Source: Phocaeicola faecicola
GTDB lineage: Bacteria; Bacteroidota; Bacteroidia; Bacteroidales; Bacteroidaceae
Reading direction: 5' to 3'
Length of the DNA: 38,744 nucleotides
Assembly (NCBI RefSeq): GCF_013618865.1
Contig: NZ_JABSOE010000044.1
Location: 1-38,744 of the forward strand
The notes under the pieces were generated by a model, which saw only the letters and a program-made list of their open reading frames with translations, ran no database searches and was not told the origin of the DNA. The translations under genes and the position numbers were made by a program. Each line of letters opens with the position of its first letter. The stretch's first letter is position 1. Below are positions 8,893 through 20,400 of this stretch, one piece after another.

Positions 8893-9566
8893 CAACAATT
8901 CGACTAAGGCTATCTGTAAACGGTACAATTATTACCAAAACGATACTGCTTACCCCTGGACTCAGGTCACTAAAACCATTTTTCGACTGTTTGTGCGTTT
9001 AGAGTGATGTAGACAAAGCTACAAAAAGATATCATATATCGTATATCTATATCATTAAATCACCTATACAGAGATTTTTCCGGCAAACCGCCAACAGCGA
9101 GAAATGATTTTCCGGCAGAAATCTGGAAGAAAAATGCTTGACCGGGGCCATTTCAACGAAAAAACAGGCCGATTAAATAGAGAAAAACGGTCCGGCACAC
9201 TGAAGAATTCACAAAATCTTCAAGATGGAAGGAGGAAAAGATGGCGGGAAAATCAGAAAAGCCCGCGAGCTTTTTCTTCACACAACATGATGCGTGAAAA
9301 AAAATCTTTAGACAGGAGAGAAAAAGAAAGAAGGCAGAGAGAGAAAAAACGAAAGAACAAAGGGAAATTCATTGAAAAGAACCGGTTCCGGAGCTATTTG
9401 AGGAAAATCCGAGAAGAGAATATTCCGGCTTATCACACTAACAAACAGGTCATTATCCCAGTATATCGCCCCTGAGAATCCAAAATTCAGAAACCATCGT
9501 CCTCTTTTGCGGAAAAAAGGGAACACACCGGGGGCCTTCCGGACAAAATGACAAAACGTCACCGCA
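8893..9566. other. 674-bp non-coding region
   Basis: This stretch follows the transposase remnant. From about 9100 to 9400 it is strongly purine-rich on the plus strand, which creates a Lys/Arg-rich open frame (9104-9475) that I do not believe is a gene. No promoter, RNA gene or repeat was recognised. Confidence 0.5.
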
Positions 9567-9593
9567 TAAAAAAAGGGCTCCGCCCGGGAGCCC
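9567..9593 (-). terminator. Rho-independent terminator after prfC
   Basis: On the minus strand the stem GGGCTC/GAGCCC (arms 9588-9593 and 9575-9580) with a GC-rich loop is followed by seven T residues (9574-9568). It lies 30 bases past the prfC stop and closes the lysE-to-prfC operon. Confidence 0.88.
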
Positions 9594-9622
9594 CTATCTT
9601 GGTAAAGCAATTTTCTGGCCGA

Positions 9623-11191
9623 TTAAAATTCAGAAGTGAAATGGAACTTGATGTGCTTGAAGTCCATCTGCGCCATCTGAAGCACATAACCGCTGTCGGC
9701 AAGGAACACATCCCTTCCCTCACGGTCTTTCGCCATATACTGGTACTTACGCTTCTTGAACGCTTCCAGTTCGGCAGGGTCGTCGCTTTCAATCCAGCAG
9801 GCCTTGTACAGGCTCACCGGCTCCCAGCGGCACTTGGCATTGTATTCGTTCTCCAGACGGTACTGGATGACTTCGAACTGCAGCTGTCCTACCGTACCGA
9901 TGATCTTACGGCCGTTGAACTGGTTGACGAACAACTGTGCCACACCTTCGTCCATCAGCTGGTCGATACCCTTGTTCAACTGCTTCGTCTTCATCGGATC
10001 GGCGTTCTCAATGTACTTGAACATTTCCGGAGAGAAGCTCGGCAATCCTCTGAAATGCAGGTTTTCACCTTCAGTCAGCGTATCACCGATCTTGAAGGTA
10101 CCGTTGTCCGGCAAACCGATGATATCTCCTGCCCAGGCCTCATCGACCGTAGTCTTCCGCTGAGCCATGAACTGAGTCGGTGAAGAGAAACGCATGGTCT
10201 TGTTGTGACGGACATGCAGGTAAGGAGTATTACGTGTAAACTTACCCGAACAAACCTTACAGAAGGCCACACACGAACGGTGGTTCGGGTCGATGTTGGC
10301 CGTAATCTTGAAGACAAATCCGGTAAACTTAGGCTCGTCGGGGTTCACCGTACGTTCTTCTGCCAGCACCGGACGCGGACTCGGAGCGATTTCCACAAAA
10401 CAGTCGAGCAACTCCTGCACACCGAAGTTGTTCAGTGCCGAACCGAAGAATACCGGAGCCAGTTCTCCTTTCAGGTACTCTCCTACCTGGAATTCCGGAT
10501 ACACTCCGTCAATCAGTTCCAGTTCATTGCGCAGTTTCTCGGCCAGCGGAGAACCGATGTGGTTGTCCAGGTCCTCGGTATGGATATCCACTTCCACCTT
10601 TTCCGTCACTACCTGCTTCGAAGGCTGGAAGAGATTCAGTTTCTGCTCATAAATATTATATACTCCCTTAAAACGAGGACCGCTTTCGATAGGCCACGTC
10701 AGCGGACGCACATGAATGGCCAGTTCTTCCTCCAGTTCATCGAGCAAATCGAACGGATCCTTCGCCTCACGGTCCATCTTATTTACGAAAATGATAACCG
10801 GAGTGTTTCTCATACGGCACACCTCCATCAGCTTGCGCGTCTGAGTTTCCACACCCTTCGCACCGTCCACCACGATGATTACACTGTCTACCGCCGTAAG
10901 CGTACGGTAAGTGTCTTCCGCAAAATCCTGGTGACCCGGCGTATCGAGAATATTGATTTTATAATCGTGGTAATCAAACTCCATCACGGAGGTAGTTACA
11001 GAGATACCACGCTGCTTCTCGATGTCCATCCAGTCGGATGTGGCGGTCTTTTTGATCTTGTTCGACTTTACCGCTCCCGCTACCTGAATCTGACCTCCGA
11101 AAAGCAATAATTTTTCTGTAAGCGATGTCTTACCAGCATCAGGATGGGCAATAATCGCAAAGGTACGTCTTCTTTCTATTTCAGCGTTCAT
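9623..11191 (-). CDS. prfC: Peptide chain release factor 3
   Basis: RF3 is a cytoplasmic GTPase that removes RF1/RF2 from the ribosome after peptide release. The 522 residues match the usual family length. The G1 loop [10 protein letters not shown] lies at about 15-24, followed by RGISVTTSV (switch I, about 61-69), DTPGHQDF (83-90) and NKMD (137-140). The RF3-type segment after the G domain (TGFVFKI) is present, and the C-terminal region is full length. It is the last gene of a minus-strand operon, 18 bases after rfbD, followed by a strong terminator. Confidence 0.97.
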   Translation of the reverse strand: MNAEIERRRTFAIIAHPDAGKTSLTEKLLLFGGQIQVAGAVKSNKIKKTATSDWMDIEKQRGISVTTSVMEFDYHDYKINILDTPGHQDFAEDTYRTLTAVDSVIIVVDGAKGVETQTRKLMEVCRMRNTPVIIFVNKMDREAKDPFDLLDELEEELAIHVRPLTWPIESGPRFKGVYNIYEQKLNLFQPSKQVVTEKVEVDIHTEDLDNHIGSPLAEKLRNELELIDGVYPEFQVGEYLKGELAPVFFGSALNNFGVQELLDCFVEIAPSPRPVLAEERTVNPDEPKFTGFVFKITANIDPNHRSCVAFCKVCSGKFTRNTPYLHVRHNKTMRFSSPTQFMAQRKTTVDEAWAGDIIGLPDNGTFKIGDTLTEGENLHFRGLPSFSPEMFKYIENADPMKTKQLNKGIDQLMDEGVAQLFVNQFNGRKIIGTVGQLQFEVIQYRLENEYNAKCRWEPVSLYKACWIESDDPAELEAFKKRKYQYMAKDREGRDVFLADSGYVLQMAQMDFKHIKFHFTSEF

Positions 11192-11209
11192 TTCAGTAAG
11201 TATAATATA

Positions 11210-12067
11210 TTATGCTAATAATTTCTTTAAACAATCTTCCAGACTGTCTACCCAGTAAGGAATCTCTACTCCATAAGTCTCCCGGATCTTGGCCTTGTCG
11301 AGCACCGAATAGTGGGGGCGCACTGCCCGGGTAGGATATTCTTCGGTATGCAGGGGACGCAGCTTACAGCCGTCGATGCCTGCCAGGCGGTGAATCATCT
11401 GCGTAAAGTCGTACCAGGAACATACGCCTTCGTTGCTGAAATGATAGATACCCGGTACAATCCCCTTTCCGATGACAGCGAAAATAACCGCAGCCAGGTC
11501 GCGGGCATAGGTCGGAGTACCTACCTGGTCGAAAATGACTCCCAGCAAATCACGTTCACGTCCCAGGCGCAGCATGGTCTTCACAAAATTATTTCCGAAG
11601 GTAGAATACAGCCAGGCTGTACGGATCACCATGGTCGAAGCACAGCCAGCCATGGCCTCCTGCTCTCCCGCCAGTTTGGTCCGTCCGTATACCGAAACCG
11701 GACAAGTCGGTTCTTCCTCCGTGTAGGGGCGGTGCGCAGTCCCGTCGAACACATAGTCCGTTGAAACCTGAATCAGGCTGCCTCCCCGGCGCTGTACTGC
11801 CCGGGCCAGGTATCCCGGAGCCAGATGGTTCAAGCGGTCGGCCAGCTCACTGTCGTCCTCGGCCTTGTCTACGGCGGTATAGGCCGCACAGTTGACAATG
11901 ATATCTACCTCATTCTCGGCCACACACTGTTCTACAGCCTCTTCGTTACAAATATCCAGTTCCGCCACATCGGTAAAGACATAACGGTATTCCGGATGTG
12001 CGGCAGCCAGCAAACGCATTTCGTTACCCAGCTGTCCGTTAGCTCCTGTGATCAAAATCGTCTTCAT
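11210..12067 (-). CDS. rfbD: dTDP-4-dehydrorhamnose reductase
   Basis: This enzyme catalyses the last step of dTDP-L-rhamnose synthesis, NAD(P)H reduction of dTDP-4-dehydro-L-rhamnose, for surface polysaccharides. It is a 285-residue extended SDR protein. The Rossmann motif GANGQLG is at 8-14, STDYVFDG at 102-109 and the catalytic Tyr127-x3-Lys131 in VYGRTK. The other rhamnose genes (rfbA, rfbB, rfbC) are not in this window. It lies 19 bases after the DUF4924 gene and 18 before prfC, so it is part of one operon. Confidence 0.95.
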   Translation of the reverse strand: MKTILITGANGQLGNEMRLLAAAHPEYRYVFTDVAELDICNEEAVEQCVAENEVDIIVNCAAYTAVDKAEDDSELADRLNHLAPGYLARAVQRRGGSLIQVSTDYVFDGTAHRPYTEEEPTCPVSVYGRTKLAGEQEAMAGCASTMVIRTAWLYSTFGNNFVKTMLRLGRERDLLGVIFDQVGTPTYARDLAAVIFAVIGKGIVPGIYHFSNEGVCSWYDFTQMIHRLAGIDGCKLRPLHTEEYPTRAVRPHYSVLDKAKIRETYGVEIPYWVDSLEDCLKKLLA

Positions 12068-12086
12068 TGCTCCAGTTCCTGTTCAA

Positions 12087-12641
12087 TTATTCCAGTTCCA
12101 GTTCACCCTGTTTGTCCTTGATATAATATCCGGCGAGGATAGCCAGCAAATCACCGATTACCTTCATCGCCTTCTGCGTTTCCTCGCTGATTTCCTTCTT
12201 CTGAAGTTTCAGCATCAGCACCCCGTACATGGCATCAAAGCAAGTCTCCAGTTCGGGTACGTCCTTGTCGGCCCCCTTTGCACGCAGCTCGACGATAAAC
12301 GGCAGCGCCTTGTAGTAGGCCGCACTGTAGTAAGGAAATTTAGGAGAACGCAACAGTCTCAGATGCAGGTCGGTAAGCCATACAATGATGTTCTTGTTGA
12401 TCTGGAGATGCCCCTTCTCCATAACCCCTTCATCATGCATCATGTTCATCAGGTCCTGGTACCACTGGTCCAGTGCCTGCTTCTGTTCCTCCGTAAGCGA
12501 AGGATATGCATTGATAATGTGCTTGCGGATACTCTCCATGTCGAAACGGTTGGCCCGGATCAGGTCCTCAATCTGCCACATGTACAGCAGATATTCCGCA
12601 ATATTCTGTTTTTTAAGTTGTTGAGAAATATACATAATCAA
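12087..12641 (-). CDS. DUF4924 family protein
   Basis: This 184-residue, mostly helical soluble protein is of unknown function. It has no signal peptide or membrane segment. Recognisable stretches are QQLKKQNIAEYLLYMWQIEDL near the start and LLAILAGYYIKDKQGELE at the end. I recall this family (DUF4924) as a Bacteroidetes protein found in this same neighbourhood. The start at 12641 overlaps the lysE-type stop by four bases; an ATG two codons later (12635) is an alternative. Confidence 0.85.
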   Translation of the reverse strand: MIMYISQQLKKQNIAEYLLYMWQIEDLIRANRFDMESIRKHIINAYPSLTEEQKQALDQWYQDLMNMMHDEGVMEKGHLQINKNIIVWLTDLHLRLLRSPKFPYYSAAYYKALPFIVELRAKGADKDVPELETCFDAMYGVLMLKLQKKEISEETQKAMKVIGDLLAILAGYYIKDKQGELELE

Positions 12642-13297
12642 GAGAATGATTTTCCGGCAATGGCCAGTACGATACCCACTACGGAAGCAATCACTACCAC
12701 CACACCGATGATTCGGTTCAAGATCCAGATACCCCTCACGTTAAAGCGGGTACGCACCTTGTTCACAAAATACGTGATGCTGAACCACCAGATGAGCGCA
12801 CCCAGGATAATGGCCAGGTACCCCACCAGCTGGAATCCGAGCGGACTGCCCGGCATGACAAACGAGAAGCGGGCAAACAGACCGATAAACAAAAAGATAA
12901 TCAGCGGATTGGACAAGGTTACGAAAAAAGCCGTCACGAAGTTATGGAGCAGCGACCCCCGGTTGTTCGAAGTAGGACGCAGCGACTTCACCGGATTGCT
13001 GCGAAAGGTATAGATACCGAATGCCAGCAGCATGATGCTTCCCACCACCTGCAGGAACATCTGGTGTTTCAGAATCAGTTCATCCATGAAACTCATGCCG
13101 TATCCCGTAATCAGCGCATAACAGATATCGCTCAAGGCAGCTCCCAGACCTGTAACAAAACCGTACCAGCGTCCTTTGTTCAGTGTACGCTGAATGCAAA
13201 GCACGCCGACAGGCCCCAGCGGAGCGGAAACCACCACTCCCACGATGATGCCCTTTACCAATAAATCCAGTATCGTAACCTGTTCTAACCAATTCAT
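12638..13297 (-). CDS. LysE-family amino-acid exporter
   Basis: This 219-residue inner-membrane protein has about six hydrophobic segments. The N-terminal block PLGPVGVLCIQRTLNKGRWYG (about 26-46), followed by GLGAALSD, is the LysE/RhtB signature. Such proteins export amino acids or related small molecules by proton exchange; the substrate here cannot be read from sequence. It is the first gene of the operon lysE-type, DUF4924, rfbD, prfC and is divergent from purL across a 135-bp gap. Confidence 0.88.
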   Translation of the reverse strand: MNWLEQVTILDLLVKGIIVGVVVSAPLGPVGVLCIQRTLNKGRWYGFVTGLGAALSDICYALITGYGMSFMDELILKHQMFLQVVGSIMLLAFGIYTFRSNPVKSLRPTSNNRGSLLHNFVTAFFVTLSNPLIIFLFIGLFARFSFVMPGSPLGFQLVGYLAIILGALIWWFSITYFVNKVRTRFNVRGIWILNRIIGVVVVIASVVGIVLAIAGKSFS

Positions 13298-13350
13298 AAT
13301 GCAAAGATGCTACTTTTTTACGAAAGTACCTACATTTCGTTTCGTTTTTC

Positions 13351-13381
13351 TTTCGTGAGAACGGGGTTTTATGTAACTTTG
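13351..13381 (+). promoter_or_regulatory. Bacteroidetes-type promoter of purL
   Basis: A perfect TAnnTTTG box (TAACTTTG, 13374-13381) has a -33-like TTTC at 13351-13354, with 19 bases between. The predicted transcript would start near 13388, leaving a leader of about 45 bases before the purL ATG. Confidence 0.7.
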
Positions 13382-13432
13382 CACAATATTTAAAGTACGA
13401 CAGAAACATCATTTATAAACATAAAAAGTGCT

Positions 13433-16400
13433 ATGATTCTATTTTTCAGAACCCCTACTCACAGCGTAATTGCTACCGAATGCAGCAAGGAGCTGAACTC
13501 TGAAGACATCAAGAAATTGTGCTGGCTCTACAGCGACGCTACTGTGGAAAACGAAGAAGCCCTGACAGGCTGGTTCATCGGTCCCAGACGCGAGATGATC
13601 ACTCCCTGGAGTACCAATGCGGTTGAAATCACCCAGAACATGGGCCTCGAAGGCATCCGACGGATCGAGGAGTATTTCCCGGTAAAAGATGAAAATGCAG
13701 ATCATGACCCGATGCTGCAGCGCATGTACCACGGTCTGAATCAGACAATTTTTGAGGTAAACATCAAGCCTCAGCCTATCATATATATTGACAACCTCGA
13801 AGAATACAACGAACAGGAAGGTCTGGCGCTGTCACGCGAGGAAATGGACTACCTGCTGAAGGTAGAAAAAGACCTCGGACGCAAGCTTACCGACTCTGAA
13901 GTATTCGGTTTCGCACAGATCAACTCTGAACACTGCCGCCACAAAATCTTCGGCGGAACATTCATCATCGACGGACAGGAAATGGAATCGTCACTGTTCC
14001 AGATGATCAAAAAGACTACTCAGGAAAATCCTAACAAAATCATTTCTGCCTATAAAGATAATGTAGCCTTCGCCGAAGGTCCGGTAGTGGAACAGTTTGC
14101 TCCGAAAGACCATTCGACTTCAGACTACTTCATCATCAAGGATATCAAAACCGTTATTTCACTGAAGGCCGAGACACACAACTTCCCGACTACCGTAGAA
14201 CCGTTCAACGGTGCTTCTACCGGTACCGGAGGTGAAATCCGCGACCGTATGGGTGGTGGTAAGGGTTCATGGCCGATTGCCGGAACTGCCGTATACATGA
14301 CTTCTTATCCGCGCAGCGAAGAAGGTCGTGAATGGGAAAACGTGCTTCCGGTACGTAAATGGCTGTACCAGACTCCGGAACAGATCCTGATCAAGGCTTC
14401 GAACGGTGCTTCTGACTTCGGTAACAAGTTCGGTCAGCCGCTGATCTGCGGTTCGGTACTGACTTTCGAACACCAGGAAAACAACGAGAAATACGCATAC
14501 GACAAGGTGATCATGCTTGCCGGAGGTGTAGGCTACGGTACACAGCGCGACTGCCTGAAAGGTACTCCGGAAGCCGGCAACGAAGTAGTGGTACTGGGTG
14601 GTGACAACTACCGCATCGGTCTGGGTGGCGGTTCTGTTTCTTCTGTAGAAACCGGACGTTATTCATCGGGTATCGAGCTGAACGCCGTACAGCGTGCCAA
14701 TGCTGAAATGCAGAAACGTGCGTACAACGTAGTGCGCGCACTGTGTGAAGAGGATGAAAATCCGATCGTATCTATCCACGACCACGGTTCTGCCGGTCAT
14801 GTCAACTGTCTGTCTGAGCTGGTAGAGGAATGCGGTGGTCTGATTCACATGGACAAACTGCCTATCGGTGACGAAACCCTGTCGGCCAAGGAAATCATCG
14901 CCAACGAATCGCAGGAACGTATGGGCTTGCTGATTGACGAGAAGGCCATCGACCACGTACGCAAGATTGCCGAACGCGAACGCGCTCCGATGTATGTGGT
15001 AGGAGAAACTACAGGCGACCATCGTTTTGCCTTCGAACAGGCTGACGGTGTCCGTCCGTTCGACCTGGCTGTCGACCAGATGTTCGGTTCTTCACCGAAG
15101 ACTTACATGGTGGACAAGACCGTAGAACGCAAATATGAAAATGTAACTTACGACGCAGCGAAATTAAATGAATATGTACGCACCGTACTGCAGCTGGAAG
15201 CCGTAGCCTGCAAGGACTGGCTGACCAACAAGGTAGACCGTTCGGTTACCGGAAAGATTGCCCGTCAGCAGTGCCAGGGCGAACTGCAGTTGCCGTTGAG
15301 CGACTGTGGTGTCGTTGCTCTCGACTACCGTGGTGAAAAGGGTATCGCTACTGCCATCGGTCATGCTCCGCAGGCAGCGCTGGCAGATCCGGCAGCCGGT
15401 TCTGTACTGGCCGTTTCAGAAGCCCTGACCAACATCGTATGGGCTCCGCTGGCAGAAGGTCTCGACAGCATTTCTCTGTCGGCCAACTGGATGTGGCCTT
15501 GCCGTTCTCAGGAAGGTGAAGACACTCGTCTGTATACAGCTGTCAAGGCGTTGTCTGACTTCTGCTGCTCACTGCAGATCAACGTACCGACCGGTAAGGA
15601 CTCTCTTTCTATGACTCAGAAATATCCGAACGGAGAAAAGATCATCAGCCCGGGAACCGTTATCGTTTCAGCGGGAGGAGAAGTATCGGATGTCAAGAAG
15701 GTGGTTTCACCGGTAATGGTCAACAAGGATAAGTCAACTTTCTATCACATCGACTTCAGCTTCGATGAGCTCCGTCTGGGAGGTTCTGCCTTTGCACAGT
15801 CACTGAACAAGGTGGGCAGCGACGTACCTACCGTACAGAATCCGGAATACTTCCGCGATGCCTTCCTGGCTGTTCAGGAACTGGTCAACAAGGGACTGAT
15901 CCTGGCCGGTCACGATATCTCGGCAGGTGGTATGATTACTACATTGCTGGAAATGTGCTTTGCCAATACCGAAGGAGGTATGGAAATCTGTCTGGACAAG
16001 ATCAAGTGCGACGATTTGGTGAAGATCCTGTTTGCCGAAAATCCGGGTGTCATCATCCAGGTAGCCGACAAGCACAAATCGGAAGTGAAGAAGATCCTGG
16101 AAGATGCAGGTGTCGGCTTCGTGAAACTGGGTACACCGACCGAAGAACGTCATATCCTGGTTTCTCACAACGGTGCGACTTACCAGTTCGGTATCGACTT
16201 CCTGCGTGACGTGTGGTACTCTACTTCGTACCTGATGGACCGCAGACAGAGCATGAACGGATGCGCTAAGAAGCGTTTCGAAAACTACAAGCAGCAGCCG
16301 CTGGAATTTGTATTCGACAAGTCATTCATCGGCAAGCTGTCACAATACGGACTGAACCCTGACCGCCGTACGCCAAGCGGTATCAAGGCTGCCATCATCC

Positions 16401-17137
16401 GTGAAAAGGGTACCAACGGTGAACGTGAAATGGCTTACATGCTTTACCTGGCCGGATTCGATGTAAAAGACGTGACCATGACCGACCTGATCAGCGGACG
16501 CGAAACCCTGGAAGACATCCACATGGTGGTATATTGCGGTGGTTTCTCTAACTCCGACGTACTGGGCTCAGCGAAGGGATGGGCCGGCAGCTTCCTCTTC
16601 AATCCGAAGGCTAAGGCTGCCCTCGACAACTTCTACGCACGTGAGGATACATTGTCACTGGGTGTATGCAACGGCTGTCAGCTGATGATGGAACTGGGTC
16701 TGATTACTCCGGAAGACAAGAAGAAGGGCAAGATGCTGCATAACGACTCACACAAGTTCGAATCGAACTTCCTGGGTGTTACCGTACCGATGAACCGCAG
16801 CGTGATGTTCGGTTCACTGAGCGGATCGAAACTGGGTATCTGGGTTGCTCACGGAGAAGGTAAGTTCTCATTGCCTTATCCGGAAGACCACTACAACGTA
16901 GTACTGAAATATTCTTATGATGAGTATCCTGGAAATCCGAACGGTTCAGACTACAGCGTAGCAGGTATCGCTTCTCAGGACGGACGTCACCTGGCTATGA
17001 TGCCGCACCTGGAACGTGCATGCTTCCCATGGGAAAATGCATATTATCCTGCCGACCGTGTACACAGCGACCAGATCACTCCGTGGATGGAAGCATTTGT
17101 CAATGCACGCAAGTGGGTGGAAGCACACAAGAAATAA
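13433..17137 (+). CDS. purL: Phosphoribosylformylglycinamidine synthase (large, fused form)
   Basis: This cytoplasmic enzyme makes FGAM from FGAR, ATP and glutamine in purine biosynthesis. At 1234 residues it is the fused type, with the amidotransferase joined to the synthase (as in E. coli PurL). The N-terminal part contains GFAQINSEHCRHKIF (about 163-177) and AETHNFPTTVEPFNGASTGTGGEIRD near 250. The C-terminal glutaminase has nucleophile Cys1079 in GVCNGCQ and the His1192-x-Glu1194 pair near the end. Codon use is GC-richer than the flanking accessory genes. It has its own promoter and a strong terminator. Confidence 0.98.
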   Translation: MILFFRTPTHSVIATECSKELNSEDIKKLCWLYSDATVENEEALTGWFIGPRREMITPWSTNAVEITQNMGLEGIRRIEEYFPVKDENADHDPMLQRMYHGLNQTIFEVNIKPQPIIYIDNLEEYNEQEGLALSREEMDYLLKVEKDLGRKLTDSEVFGFAQINSEHCRHKIFGGTFIIDGQEMESSLFQMIKKTTQENPNKIISAYKDNVAFAEGPVVEQFAPKDHSTSDYFIIKDIKTVISLKAETHNFPTTVEPFNGASTGTGGEIRDRMGGGKGSWPIAGTAVYMTSYPRSEEGREWENVLPVRKWLYQTPEQILIKASNGASDFGNKFGQPLICGSVLTFEHQENNEKYAYDKVIMLAGGVGYGTQRDCLKGTPEAGNEVVVLGGDNYRIGLGGGSVSSVETGRYSSGIELNAVQRANAEMQKRAYNVVRALCEEDENPIVSIHDHGSAGHVNCLSELVEECGGLIHMDKLPIGDETLSAKEIIANESQERMGLLIDEKAIDHVRKIAERERAPMYVVGETTGDHRFAFEQADGVRPFDLAVDQMFGSSPKTYMVDKTVERKYENVTYDAAKLNEYVRTVLQLEAVACKDWLTNKVDRSVTGKIARQQCQGELQLPLSDCGVVALDYRGEKGIATAIGHAPQAALADPAAGSVLAVSEALTNIVWAPLAEGLDSISLSANWMWPCRSQEGEDTRLYTAVKALSDFCCSLQINVPTGKDSLSMTQKYPNGEKIISPGTVIVSAGGEVSDVKKVVSPVMVNKDKSTFYHIDFSFDELRLGGSAFAQSLNKVGSDVPTVQNPEYFRDAFLAVQELVNKGLILAGHDISAGGMITTLLEMCFANTEGGMEICLDKIKCDDLVKILFAENPGVIIQVADKHKSEVKKILEDAGVGFVKLGTPTEERHILVSHNGATYQFGIDFLRDVWYSTSYLMDRRQSMNGCAKKRFENYKQQPLEFVFDKSFIGKLSQYGLNPDRRTPSGIKAAIIREKGTNGEREMAYMLYLAGFDVKDVTMTDLISGRETLEDIHMVVYCGGFSNSDVLGSAKGWAGSFLFNPKAKAALDNFYAREDTLSLGVCNGCQLMMELGLITPEDKKKGKMLHNDSHKFESNFLGVTVPMNRSVMFGSLSGSKLGIWVAHGEGKFSLPYPEDHYNVVLKYSYDEYPGNPNGSDYSVAGIASQDGRHLAMMPHLERACFPWENAYYPADRVHSDQITPWMEAFVNARKWVEAHKK

Positions 17138-17181
17138 CCGGCAGCTGTCTGAAAAACAGAAAAGCTGAAACTGATAATAAT

Positions 17182-17222
17182 ACGGAGGCTATCCCTTCAG
17201 GGGGTAGTCTCCGTTTGTTTTT
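17182..17222 (+). terminator. Rho-independent terminator after purL
   Basis: A 14-bp stem with G-U pairs (ACGGAGGCTATCCC with GGGGTAGTCTCCGT, 17182-17214) is followed by TTTGTTTTT. It lies 45 bases after the purL stop. Confidence 0.9.
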
Positions 17223-17402
17223 CACTTCACTCTTCCCCATAAATCCTGTCCTGATTTTTTATTTATTTACCACAAGCTGTGGTTTCGATAAGCCGGTTGC
17301 AGTTTTTACGGGAAGATTTAAAAGTCAGTCGAAAAAAGCCAGGCTATTTACATAAATCATTTATTTTTTGCCTCTCATAAAAGAAAATAAATCACTAAAG
17401 GT

Positions 17403-17433
17403 TTTGAAAGCCCGTCATTTTTCACGATATTTG
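17403..17433 (+). promoter_or_regulatory. Likely promoter of the hybrid sensor gene
   Basis: TTTG at 17403-17406 is followed after 19 bases by GATATTTG (17426-17433), one mismatch from TAnnTTTG. The start codon is 40 bases downstream. The rest of the 336-bp gap between purL and this gene holds only the purL terminator and AT-rich sequence. Confidence 0.6.
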
Positions 17434-17473
17434 CGAACTTACAACAAATAAAGCCGTCAATATATCTACTAAA

Positions 17474-20400
17474 ATGAAAACGATCTTTTGCTATATACTT
17501 CTCAGTCTTTTCACCTTATTCGGACTCCATGCACAAATTTTTGAATACATCGGAACTGACAATGGATTAAGTTCCCGAAGAGTATTGTCCATCCGCCAGG
17601 ACAAGCAAGGATATATGTGGATTCTGACACATAAGGGAGTGGACCGCTATAACGGCAAAGAATTTACACACTACCCGCTTCTCAAGGACGGCACTTCCAT
17701 CAACCTGTATCCTAATCTGAACTACCTGCGGACTGACGATGAGTTCACCATCTGGGAAATGGGCAAGGACGGTTATATCTTCCGGTATGACGAGCTGAAG
17801 GATACTTTCCAGCTGATGTTCGATCTGGGTGAGGTGTATCCGGAGGTGAAGCAGACACCGGTAAACTGTGTCTACATGGACCGGAACAACCACTTCTGGT
17901 TCTGTACACAGGGAACAATTTATATTTATGACGGTAAAAGCCAGACACACTACAAGTTTCCTGCCTGCTCCATGGGAATGATTACCAGCATCACCCAGGG
18001 AGAGGACAACCGATTCTATCTGTCCTCGCACAAGGGACTCTTTGCCGCTACTCTGGACAATTACCAGCTGCGGAACATCACAAAGATTGAATTGGGATTC
18101 AGCCACTTTATCGATTATATCTATTATCATAACCGTTCCAAAAAACTGATCATAAATACGTTGCTGAACAACCTCTTCCTTTACGACTGTCAGACAAAGG
18201 AAATTATGGATATGGGAGGTACACTGACCGATATCGGAGTCAATGCCATTATTCCCAACAACCTGAACCCGGACGAGGTGTTCATCGCTACGGACGGTGA
18301 CGGTGTGTATAAACTGAATACACGGAACAATCATCTCGTTCATTTTCTGAAGGAGGATACGCATAGCTTGAATAAAATGAACGGCAGCATCATCAAGGAT
18401 ATTTACATGGATTCTGCCAACCGTATCTGGAACGTGATTTATCCGATCGGTATCACTATCTATTCGGAAAGATATCCGGCATATCAGTGGCTTACGCATT
18501 CTCCGAACAATCATAACTCATTGGTAAACAACCGTATCAACGGAATCATCGAGGATTCGGACGGGGATTTATGGTATGCAACCAGCAACGGAGTCAGCCA
18601 TTATAACATACGTACGAAGCAGTGGAACAACTATTTTGCGGCTACGAAAACTGACCCGGCGACGAAAAGTTCGATTTTTATTGCCTTATGTGAAAGTCAC
18701 CCGGGATTCATCCTGGCCGGCGGATACATGTCGGGAATATACATGATCAATAAAAAGACGAAGGAAACGAAGTTCTTCCAGCAGAAGCATCCCAGCAAAG
18801 AAGGCCCGGACAAGTATATCCGGGCAATCTTCAAAGACAGTGAAGGACTGATATGGAGCGGAGGATTTTATCGTCTGAAGGCGTATGACCCGAAAACTCA
18901 GACAACGACAGAATACAACATCGGCTATCCGATTACGGACATCGCACAGAAAGACAGTACTTCTCTGTGGGTGGGCACGATTAATGGTATCTATATCTTC
19001 CACAAGAAAGATTCCAGAATAGAGCCGTTCGAAACGGAAGTAGGAAGTATAAATATGATTTATGCCCCACAGGGAGAATCGAAGACCTATTTCGGTGCCT
19101 ATGGGAACGGACTGTTCGTGTTCGACAAGGAAAGTGGAAAAACGACTCACTATCATACGGACAACTGTGAACTGATAAGCAACAACATTTACAGTATCGT
19201 ACACGACAGGAACAATAATTTATATCTGGGAACTGAAAATGGGCTTTCGTTCTTCAACCTGAAGGAAAACCATTTTACCAACTGGACCAAGGAGCAGGGG
19301 CTGATGGCATCAAACTTCAACTCCAAGGCCGTCGTACACACGCATGACAACCAATTGATTTTCGGAAGCAATGAAGGAGTCATCATTATCCCCGACAGCA
19401 TCAAACTGCCGAGAGACTTCTCTTGCCGGATGATTTTCTCGAACTTGTCCATCATGTACCATAATGTATTGCCGGGGGAAAAGGGATCGCCGCTGACCAA
19501 ACGGCTCGACGAGACTTCTTCCATCGAACTGGATTACGACCAGAATTCTTTTTTGCTGAATGTCTCGGCCATTAATTTTGACAATCCGTCCAACATCCTG
19601 TACAGCTGGAAACTGGATGGCTTCTACAACCAGTGGAACCGTCCCTCTGAAATCGGTATCATCCGCTATACCAACCTTTCACCGGGAACCTATACCCTGC
19701 GGGTACGTGCCATCCTGAAGGAAAATCACCAGATACTGGAGGAGAGAAGTCTCGTAGTTACAGTCGATACTCCGTTCTGGTTTTCTTTCGGTGCCTTCCT
19801 GATCTATGCCGGACTGCTTATCGGAATGACCTATGCATTGTTGCGCTACCAGATGATCCGCAAGGACAGAAAGGTATCGAAAGAGAAAATCAATTTCTTC
19901 ATGCATACGGCCCACGACATCCGTACTCCGCTGACTCTGATCAAGGCTCCGCTGGGAGAAATCATGAAAAACGAGCAGTTGTCGGAACAAGGCATGAAAA
20001 ACCTGAACCTGGCCATGCAGAATACGGACAACCTGTCTGAACTGGCCAATAACCTGATGAACTTCCAGAAGGAAGAGCTTTACAGTTCCAACGTCAATGT
20101 GACCAAGCAGGAACTCAATGCTTATCTGGAAAAGTACCTGCTGCAGTTCAAGAACTATGCCGTTCAGAAAGGCATTGAGATGGAATACCAAAGTAATTTT
20201 GACCAGCTGGAGGTATGGATTGACTGCAACAAGATCAATTCCATCTTGCGTAACCTGCTGAGCAATGCACTGAAATATACGCCGAAGGGAGGAAGCGTGA
20301 AAGTACAGACCAGCCATACCAAGACACGCTGGCACATTGTCATTACGGATACGGGTATCGGCATCCCCAAGGAAGACCAGAAGAAGCTGTTCAAGTTCCT

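Noticed and set aside
9104..9475. Open frame for a 123-residue Lys/Arg-rich protein
   Set aside because: It comes from a purine-rich stretch, has low-complexity composition and no promoter or family likeness.
9308..9610. Minus-strand 100-residue open frame
   Set aside because: It runs across the prfC terminator and is the opposite-strand shadow of the purine-rich stretch.
10205..11110. 301-residue open frame opposite prfC
   Set aside because: It is fully antisense to a well-recognised gene and is explained by that gene's codon use.
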